47,226 bases of DNA from the NCBI GenBank assembly GCA_004524565.1, contig SDNZ01000001.1, positions 76,455 through 123,680 on the forward strand, read 5' to 3'. Source of the DNA: Candidatus Thorarchaeota archaeon (lineage in GTDB: Archaea > Asgardarchaeota > Thorarchaeia > Thorarchaeales > Thorarchaeaceae). How positions within the stretch are numbered: position 1 is the first letter of the stretch; every line of letters begins with the position of its first letter. Below, one piece after another: positions 41,646 through 47,226 of the stretch. A program made the translations under genes and the position numbers. Under the pieces are notes generated by a model that did no database searches, had not been told where the DNA came from, and was given only the letters and a program-made list of their open reading frames with translations.

Positions 41646-42491
41646 GTGGTATTGATCGAAGTCGCACTCACCTGTCAACTATCAGATGGGACCACTATCA
41701 AGAAATCAGTTGGTACAAAACCCACACAAGTATCACTGACGAGAAACAGTCTGAAAGATATCGATCTTACTCCCTTGCGTTCATGTCTGGAATTGAACGT
41801 GTTGGATCTTGCCCATAATCAATTGAATAAGGTCGATTTGAGCCAGCTTGGGCTGGAGTGTGGGGTGGAACGGCTATCCCTTTCCTACAACCCCCTGCAG
41901 AAAATTGACTTGGAGCCATTAAAGGACTGGAAGAAACTTGAGATTCTACGATTAACAGGGTGCGAATTGGATTCAATTGATCTAGAGTTTCTATCAGAGT
42001 TGAAACATCTAAAACAACTGTCTCTTTCATTCAACAATCTAATAGAATTGGATATGTGGCCACTTGCATCCTGTCCTGAACTGGAAATTCTCACAGTAAA
42101 TAGGAATAGGTTTACGAGTCTTGATTTATCACCACTAGCCCATTGTGCTAGTTTGAAAACATTGAACCTGGGTGACAATGACTATCAGACCATCGACCTA
42201 TCCCCACTTGCAAAGTGTACGAATCTCTACTCCTTGGTCCTGAACAAGACCCCCTTAGACACCATTGACCTTACTCCCTTTGAATCATTAAAGAATCTGC
42301 AAGGACTAGATATGAGTCGAAATAGTTTCAGAACAGTGGATTTACGTCCTTTGCTGCTTTGTAATGATATGTATGAGGTAAACCTTGAAGATAATCCTCT
42401 GGAATCCTTGATTGTGCCAAAGGGATTCGAATGTGCCGCCTTGAAATTGAATGTGGATTCTGAAATTGAAATGGTAGAAAGAGATGGATAA
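41646..42491 (+). CDS. Leucine-rich-repeat protein
   Basis: 281 residues, GTG start with 'AGGAAG' upstream. About nine tandem units of 22-24 residues with the pattern L-x-x-L-x-L-x-x-N-x-(L/F)-x-x-(I/V)-D-L-x-P-L, for example 'LNVLDLAHNQLNKVDLSQLG' and 'LKQLSLSFNNLIELDMWPLA'. The 'IDLxPL' ending in each unit is distinctive. No signal peptide or membrane helix, so it is a cytosolic binding scaffold. Partner unknown. Short spacer to the isomerase gene upstream. Confidence 0.9.
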   Translation: MVLIEVALTCQLSDGTTIKKSVGTKPTQVSLTRNSLKDIDLTPLRSCLELNVLDLAHNQLNKVDLSQLGLECGVERLSLSYNPLQKIDLEPLKDWKKLEILRLTGCELDSIDLEFLSELKHLKQLSLSFNNLIELDMWPLASCPELEILTVNRNRFTSLDLSPLAHCASLKTLNLGDNDYQTIDLSPLAKCTNLYSLVLNKTPLDTIDLTPFESLKNLQGLDMSRNSFRTVDLRPLLLCNDMYEVNLEDNPLESLIVPKGFECAALKLNVDSEIEMVERDG

Positions 42492-42556
42492 GACAAGAAA
42501 TGTGACGGGCGGAAGTTTTAGTACGAGTTATGCGAATATATCAGTGGGTTCTCTAG

Positions 42557-42790
42557 TTGAGGCAAAGCATTATCGGGTTAACGTTGATGACTAGCAGTTT
42601 TCTGGTTTGGTTCCTTGCGATTTCCCTTCTTTTTGACTACATTGTGAATGTATTACACCCAGACCAAGCTTTTGGAGAACCAATATGGGTGATTGCCCCT
42701 ATTGGCTTCTTCCTAATCTCGATACCAACAGGACTCGTGTTTTTCGCTGGGTTTGTAGCTATCTTTTGGGAGATGTCATCAAAAGAATAA
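42557..42790 (+). CDS. Small two-helix membrane protein
   Basis: 77 residues from TTG, or 67 from ATG 42587 in the same frame. Helices 'SSFLVWFLAISLLFDYIV' and 'VIAPIGFFLISIPTGLVFFAGF'. No family recognised. Ends five bases before the 3' end of the leftward tRNA-Arg(TCG). Confidence 0.55.
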   Translation: MRQSIIGLTLMTSSFLVWFLAISLLFDYIVNVLHPDQAFGEPIWVIAPIGFFLISIPTGLVFFAGFVAIFWEMSSKE

Positions 42791-42794
42791 CAAG

Positions 42795-42872
42795 TGGCGG
42801 GCGCGTCAGGATTCGAACCTGAGACCTCCAACTTCGAAGGCTGGCGCCTTATCCAGGCTAGACTACGCGCCC
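42795..42872 (-). tRNA. tRNA-Arg(TCG), no intron
   Basis: Complete 78-base cloverleaf with encoded CCA: acceptor GGGCGCG/CGCGCCC, anticodon arm CCAGC-CTTCGAA-GTTGG with TCG anticodon, T-arm TCAGG-TTCGAAT-CCTGA, discriminator G. Confidence 0.95.
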
Positions 42873-42915
42873 TTAAACTCGCCTTAGATGTTTAACACTT
42901 AAGGACTTCTATCTG

Positions 42916-43134
42916 CTACTTCTTCCCAAGCTTTTTGCTCCAGACTTCAATGAAGTTTTCGAGAGATCTATCGTATGTTTTCTCATCTTCTTCCGGAAAG
43001 AGACAACCTGGCAGTTCTTGATGTTTCCAATGGTATTGTAAGCAATCACAACAGTATCCATTTCTTGAACATCCTGGGTACGTGCAAGTACATCGTTCCT
43101 TGTTTTTCTGAACATTACATATTCTGCCAGTCAT
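42916..43134 (-). CDS. DUF6485-like cysteine-rich protein
   Basis: 72 residues from ATG with eight Cys in the first half: 'CNVQKNKERCTCTYPGCSRN' then 'GYCCDCLQYHWKHQELPGC'. The pattern C...C-x-C...C-x-R-x-G-x-CC-x-C-x-x-x-H...LPxC-x-FP and the tail 'TYDRSLENFIE' fit the DUF6485 family of presumed metal- or Fe-S-binding proteins. Function not known. Confidence 0.8.
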   Translation of the reverse strand: MTGRICNVQKNKERCTCTYPGCSRNGYCCDCLQYHWKHQELPGCLFPEEDEKTYDRSLENFIEVWSKKLGKK

Positions 43135-43216
43135 AGGACTTCACAAATCAGTTTAAGCCCCATGGGTTAAAACCTGTTTGGTCAGGTCGGCAGGCTAATA
43201 GAGACCATAGTATACC

Positions 43217-44014
43217 ATGAACTTCGCAATGGATCCAATCAACTGGTTCAAAGAAATTCCTACTGGAATTGATGGGACACCATTACCACAGGAGCGAATC
43301 GATACCTTAGAAGGGATTCTGCTCGAAAGATATGGTAAAGATGTAATCATTGCATCTATTTCTCGATTGAAAAGCAAGAAGAATACTGTAATTTCTTTGA
43401 AAATCTCTTCAACAGGTGTCAAAATACACACTGTTGTCGCAAAGATGTTCATTGCAAATCGGTTCCGGAACGAACTCTTCATCCTGAAGACAAGCTGGGC
43501 ACAAGGTCTTGCTGTTCCTCGGGTACTTGAGGCACGAGATGGTGTAATTCTCATGGAATATATCCCAGGAGAACCGTTTGTTGATAGAATCAATCGCACC
43601 TTTGAGCCTCACCTCATAGACCGGCTGGCAGAGTGGTATTACAATTATCATAGAGTACATGGACAGATCAAAGGCGACCCCCGATTGAGGAACTTCATCA
43701 TCCATGATGACCAGATTTTTGGGGTTGACTTTGAGGAATCGCGGGAAGACCTCTGGATGGTTGACATAGCAGGTGTGTGTGCCAGCTTATTGGATACAGA
43801 TCCAATCTTTGACCCACGAAAACGGACACTTTCCTGGAGATTTTTAGAAAAATACCTCTCATCTTATCCAATATCACCACGAAATGAAACCACGTGTTCT
43901 GATTTCATCTCAGCCTTAGCTGATACCCTGAAACAGACTGCAGAATGGAGAAAGGATAGTAGAATTCTGGAACTCTCCGAGAAAATTAGAGATGAAGGAC
44001 TACCAACCGATTAA
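43217..44014 (+). CDS. Protein-kinase-fold phosphotransferase-like protein
   Basis: 265 residues from ATG. The core resembles Bud32/APH-type kinases: 'TVVAKMF' (ATP-site Lys candidate), 'ARDGVILMEYIPGEPFVDRI' (hinge), 'GDPRLRNFIIHDDQIFGVDF' (catalytic loop with Asp and Asn, then the metal-binding DF). The C-terminal region is helical. The usual HGD of the catalytic loop is KGD. It is too different from Bud32 to call it that. Substrate unknown. Confidence 0.72.
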   Translation: MNFAMDPINWFKEIPTGIDGTPLPQERIDTLEGILLERYGKDVIIASISRLKSKKNTVISLKISSTGVKIHTVVAKMFIANRFRNELFILKTSWAQGLAVPRVLEARDGVILMEYIPGEPFVDRINRTFEPHLIDRLAEWYYNYHRVHGQIKGDPRLRNFIIHDDQIFGVDFEESREDLWMVDIAGVCASLLDTDPIFDPRKRTLSWRFLEKYLSSYPISPRNETTCSDFISALADTLKQTAEWRKDSRILELSEKIRDEGLPTD

Positions 44015-44121
44015 TACTACCATACTCACTGTTGCTCCCTAAGGTTCTTAACAAGGTTCACCTCACACCGAAGTATATGACCATGCATATCGATTAGGTA
44101 TGATGGAGAGTATGGTGAACC

Positions 44122-45384
44122 ATGGATCGACGAAAAATTGCACTGGTACTATCGGTCATCACGATAATAGTTCTAAGTTCTACAGCTGTAGTTCTCTTTC
44201 TTGGAACATCCGATGATGGTACTATCAATTTCTACGTTTTTGGTGATTCTCAGGGATATCAGGGAGGAGTAGAACAGATAGTAACTACTGCTAATCTCTA
44301 TAGACCTGATTTCTTATTTCATTGTGGAGACCTTACCCCATTTGGACAAGAAAACCAGTATCAAGCAATAAAGACAGTTCTAGAACAGTCTCTTGTACCT
44401 GTATATACAACAATTGGCAACCACGATATCAAAAATGGTGGTGGGGAGTTATACGACCAGTACTTTGGGAGTTCAACCTACTCTTTCGACCTTGGCCCAG
44501 CTCATTTTACGGTGTTCAATACTTCTTCAGGTGACATTGCACCTCAAGAACTTGCATGGCTTGAGCAAGATCTGACATTGGCAAATGCAGAATTTCTATT
44601 CGTCTTCACTCATATTCCTCCCTTTGACCCACGAATTGGAGAAAATCATTCACTCATCAATTCAACAACAAGTATACAGTTGGTGTCACTTTTTGAAGAC
44701 TATGACGTTGATGTGGTCTTCACAGGTCATATCCATATGTACAATGAGACCGTAGTCAACGGAGTTAGATATATCATAACTGGTGGTGCAGGAGCTAGTC
44801 TTTACGCGGATGAAGATAATGGTGGAATATATCACTACATGAATGTCACACTCAATGAAGATGGTCTTACTATCGAACCGGTCCTTCTTGATACGCCTTC
44901 ACTTCCAAGAAATGTAGTAGCAGTTCGAGGTCTTATTGAAGACGTGACACTATCCCTTGATGACCTTCTCTTGATGAATATAGTAACTGGATATTCATCA
45001 TTCCAAAACCAATATGACAACTGGAGAGGTCACGGGACCTATAGAGGGATTGCAATATCGGAACTAGTGGAACTGGTGGGTGGAATGAATATTGGTGACA
45101 GACTTATCATAACATCATTTGATGGGTATTCCCAAGAATTCAGTTATTCAAACGTCTATCCCAACGCAACATGGGCTGAGATCCAGGGTCCAATGGTTCT
45201 TGCTTATGCCTACAATGACACTTCAGTTCTTGATTGGGCGGATGGAATGCGGCTTGTTATGATACCCCCTGATGGACAATATAGTAACTCTGACGCAGAT
45301 CAGACCTCAGAATCTGGTGATGTGATATCTGCAGGAGCGCGTTGGGTTAGATTCGTGTCATTAGTTGAGGTGATTTCGCTATGA
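44122..45384 (+). CDS. Exported metallophosphoesterase with C-terminal SUOX-fold-like domain
   Basis: 420 residues. An N-terminal anchor helix (7-28, 'IALVLSVITIIVLSSTAVVL') puts the rest outside the cell. The calcineurin-like phosphoesterase (~35-255) has all metal motifs: 'YVFGDSQ', 'FLFHCGDLTPFG', 'TTIGNHDI', 'THIPPFDP' and 'VFTGHIHMYNE'. The C-terminal ~155 residues ('VAVRGLIEDVTLSLDDLLLM' ... 'DRLIITSFDGYSQEFSYSNV' ... 'RWVRFVSLVEV') resemble the molybdopterin-oxidoreductase (sulfite oxidase) fold but may not bind cofactor. The same domain recurs in the next gene, which overlaps this one by four bases. Confidence 0.85.
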   Translation: MDRRKIALVLSVITIIVLSSTAVVLFLGTSDDGTINFYVFGDSQGYQGGVEQIVTTANLYRPDFLFHCGDLTPFGQENQYQAIKTVLEQSLVPVYTTIGNHDIKNGGGELYDQYFGSSTYSFDLGPAHFTVFNTSSGDIAPQELAWLEQDLTLANAEFLFVFTHIPPFDPRIGENHSLINSTTSIQLVSLFEDYDVDVVFTGHIHMYNETVVNGVRYIITGGAGASLYADEDNGGIYHYMNVTLNEDGLTIEPVLLDTPSLPRNVVAVRGLIEDVTLSLDDLLLMNIVTGYSSFQNQYDNWRGHGTYRGIAISELVELVGGMNIGDRLIITSFDGYSQEFSYSNVYPNATWAEIQGPMVLAYAYNDTSVLDWADGMRLVMIPPDGQYSNSDADQTSESGDVISAGARWVRFVSLVEVISL

Positions 45385-46454
45385 CCACCCGACATATCAT
45401 TACTCGCGTTTTGTCCACAAGAGATATTGTCACTATAGCCATTCTAGCTTCTTTGGGAGGAGCACTTAGTACATTCGTAGGTTACCTTGGAAATCTTGTC
45501 AATCTTGCTTTAGGTGTACCCTTCGGAGCCGGTCAATTCATGGCTGGGCTGCATGTTTTCTGGCTTGTGCTAATGCGAGTTATTGTACCAAAACGTGGGA
45601 TAGGTACAGCAGGCGGTTTACTCAAAGGTATGGTAGAGATGTTCACGGGAAGTACACACGGAATAGTGATAGTTGTAGTATCATTAGCCCAAGGGTTTGT
45701 CGTGGATATTGGTGCTTCAGCAGCAGGCAATAATGAAAATCCTAAGGATAGTTCGCGAATTACATGGTGGCTTGGAGCTGGTGCTGCTTCCGCAGTGAAT
45801 GTTATTGTATTACAATTGTTTTACTTCACAGGTGCACCGTTTCTGTATATTTTCGTGATTTCTATCCTATCTTTCTGCTCAGGCATCATCTTTGCAGGAT
45901 ATTTTGCTTGGGAAACATTGGAATTCTTGAATGATGCAGGTACAATTTCAGGATTTCAAAGCTCAAAACCAGTTCTTCCAAATAAATCGCCAAGATCAAT
46001 TGCATACCGAAACTTACCTGCAATTGTCTTTGTCCTTTTTCTTACAGTGGGGTCTCTTTACTATACAACCAATGTTGCCAACGTATTTGCAGATCCATAT
46101 TCTTGTGAGGTGAAAGGCCTTGTAGACAACCCTTTCTCATTCTCACTGGAAGATTTTCCAGATTCTGAGGTCACCATCGAAGCAGAACTCATTGGAGCTT
46201 ACACTCACATCCCGCCTGCAAATTATACAGGTCTGTTACTCAGTACAATACTACAACAAGCAAATGTACGAACTGGAGCTGTCGGTCTTCAAATTATTGC
46301 AAGGGATGGATATTCTATATCTCTCGATATCAATGCTGTTATGATTGACTCAGAATTACTTCTTTCCACAAGCAATGATGGTCTCTGGCTGATTGCTGGA
46401 AATTATGATGGCTCAATGTGGGTCCGTCAAGTGATTTTACTAGAAGTGTACTAG
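45381..46454 (+). CDS. ECF transporter S-component-like membrane protein with extracytoplasmic C-terminal domain
   Basis: 357 residues. Residues ~17-185 contain five or six hydrophobic helices with the layout of ECF S-components, most like the YkoE/thiamine-precursor group ('IAILASLGGALSTFVGYLGN', 'GTAGGLLKGMVEMFTGS'). Another helix (~215-235) leads to an outside domain of ~115 residues ('EVKGLVDNPFSFSLEDFP', 'IIARDGYSISLDINAV', 'MWVRQVILLEVY') that matches the C-terminal domain of the preceding phosphoesterase. ATG overlaps that gene's stop; the ATPase gene follows after nine bases. Confidence 0.78.
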   Translation: MTTRHIITRVLSTRDIVTIAILASLGGALSTFVGYLGNLVNLALGVPFGAGQFMAGLHVFWLVLMRVIVPKRGIGTAGGLLKGMVEMFTGSTHGIVIVVVSLAQGFVVDIGASAAGNNENPKDSSRITWWLGAGAASAVNVIVLQLFYFTGAPFLYIFVISILSFCSGIIFAGYFAWETLEFLNDAGTISGFQSSKPVLPNKSPRSIAYRNLPAIVFVLFLTVGSLYYTTNVANVFADPYSCEVKGLVDNPFSFSLEDFPDSEVTIEAELIGAYTHIPPANYTGLLLSTILQQANVRTGAVGLQIIARDGYSISLDINAVMIDSELLLSTSNDGLWLIAGNYDGSMWVRQVILLEVY

Positions 46455-46463
46455 GCGAAAACA

Positions 46464-47226
46464 ATGCTAGAATCTCTGGACATATCCTTCTCATATGATG
46501 GAAAAACACAGATTCTAAGGTCTGCCAATCTGCAAATCAATCCAGGGGAAGTTGTTGTGCTTACAGGACCAACAGGTTCTGGAAAATCTACCTTGGCCAA
46601 GTGTCTATCTGGATTCATACCAAGAAGTATCACAGGAGAATTCAATGGTGAAATAAAAATAGACGGTGAAAATACAAGTGACTATTCAATTGCCGAGATA
46701 TCAAAATTGGTCTCTCTTGTACAGCAAGATCCTGATAGTCAAATCTGTACATTGAAGGTAATTGATGAGGTAGCTTTTGGACCCGAAAATTATGAATTTT
46801 CACCAGAAACTATCAAAAAAATCGCAGAATCTTCTCTTTTTGCTGTGGATACATTTCATCTTCATAATCGTAATACACACACCCTTTCAGGAGGAGAAAA
46901 ACAGAAACTTGCAATAGCTTCCATGCTGTCATGTCAACCAAAATATCTCATTCTTGATGAGCCATCGGCCAGTCTAGATCCAAAAGGAGTCTTATCGCTT
47001 AGAAAAATTCTTGCAGGGTTGAAAAACAAAAATGTAGGTGTGCTTTGTATCGAACATAATCTTGATGCGATTCGACCTGTAGCTGACCGTATTCTTTCAA
47101 TATCCGACGGTACAATAATCGATTGGACTCCTCCTACTGAACAACTTATTACACCCACAAAACAAACAATGGTTCCTGATACTCCATTACTCACCTTGGA
47201 AAGAGTCAATTTTTCCTATGGGTCAA
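46464..47226 (+). CDS. ECF-type ABC transporter ATPase, 3'-truncated, probably a double ATPase
   Basis: Not in the ORF track because it runs off the window. From ATG 46464: Walker A 'GPTGSGKSTL', Q-loop 'SLVQQDPDSQICTLKV', signature 'LSGGEKQKLAIA', Walker B 'YLILDEPSASLD', H-loop 'CIEHNLD'. The Q-loop followed by ...DEVAFGPEN is typical of ECF/CbiO ATPases. After ~240 residues a new start of an ABC domain appears ('LLTLERVNFSYGS'), so this is likely a fused two-ATPase protein like YkoD. It energises the S-component encoded just upstream; the EcfT subunit is not seen and may follow. Confidence 0.9.
   Translation, partial: MLESLDISFSYDGKTQILRSANLQINPGEVVVLTGPTGSGKSTLAKCLSGFIPRSITGEFNGEIKIDGENTSDYSIAEISKLVSLVQQDPDSQICTLKVIDEVAFGPENYEFSPETIKKIAESSLFAVDTFHLHNRNTHTLSGGEKQKLAIASMLSCQPKYLILDEPSASLDPKGVLSLRKILAGLKNKNVGVLCIEHNLDAIRPVADRILSISDGTIIDWTPPTEQLITPTKQTMVPDTPLLTLERVNFSYGS

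Noticed and set aside
43195-43599. 134-aa minus-strand ORF opposite the kinase-like gene
   Set aside because: Antisense shadow; the plus-strand frame has kinase motifs and a good start.

Overview
The window is archaeal chromosomal DNA, about 60% A+T and densely coded. It carries the archaeal proteasome-activating nucleotidase PAN, transcription factors TFE and MBF1, archaeal NAC, an A-type ATPase subunit, the GatDE amidotransferase, Taw2, a tRNA-splicing endonuclease homologue and six tRNA genes, several interrupted by bulge-helix-bulge introns. Adjacent eukaryote-like lysine-ketoglutarate reductase and saccharopine dehydrogenase genes, together with leucine-rich-repeat, HEAT and LURP-one-like proteins, make an Asgard-type lineage plausible. 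That placement is an inference I cannot test here. GTG and TTG starts are common, often behind a visible purine-rich ribosome binding site.

Layout. 1-4.2 kb: 5'-truncated glmS, a small membrane protein, a class-V aminotransferase-like protein lacking its PLP lysine, and a nucleotidyltransferase. 4.2-4.7 kb: a gene-free stretch with TGTGAAT repeats, an ORB-like origin box, a TATA box and stem-loops before a winged-helix gene. 5.3-8.0 kb: leftward LKR-SDH operon. 8.0-8.85 kb: a second gene-poor stretch with a small hypothetical gene, two inverted ORB-like boxes around an A+T-rich segment (candidate replication origin) and repeated AGAACACGTGTTCT palindromes. 8.85-18.2 kb: iorAB, hypF, hypothetical and HEAT proteins, acdA. 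18.2-26.2 kb: AAA ATPase pair, atpD, NAC, Taw2, PAN, MBF1, TFE-DUF2110-TlyA. 26.2-30.8 kb: intron-containing tRNA-Val, tRNA-Leu and tRNA-Met(CAT) around a GDT1 transporter and gatDE. 30.8-37.8 kb: membrane and hypothetical proteins, including two copies of one small family, pgk, a Gly/Pro-repeat protein, rpiA and a DUF4037 protein. 37.9-40 kb: tRNA-Arg(CCT) with two introns, a KH-domain ATPase and an EndA-like gene. 40-47.2 kb: hydrogenase maturation protease, MtnA-like isomerase, LRR protein, tRNA-Arg(TCG), DUF6485, a kinase-like protein, and a metallophosphoesterase-ECF transporter operon running off the end.

How it fits together. IorAB and the ADP-forming acyl-CoA synthetase alpha subunit form the standard archaeal route for aromatic 2-keto acid oxidation with ATP formation. 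LKR-SDH handles lysine by the saccharopine route. HypF and a HycI/HyaD-type protease imply a [NiFe]-hydrogenase encoded elsewhere as a possible electron sink. A peptide- and amino-acid-fermenting lifestyle follows as an inference.

Most notable: (1) noncanonical tRNA introns in the T-loop, D-loop and variable region, close to an EndA homologue whose catalytic histidine is replaced by asparagine; (2) a candidate origin with ORB-like boxes; (3) a family of operator-like palindromes around iorAB; (4) a transporter operon in which a secreted phosphatase and an ECF S-component share a C-terminal extracytoplasmic domain.
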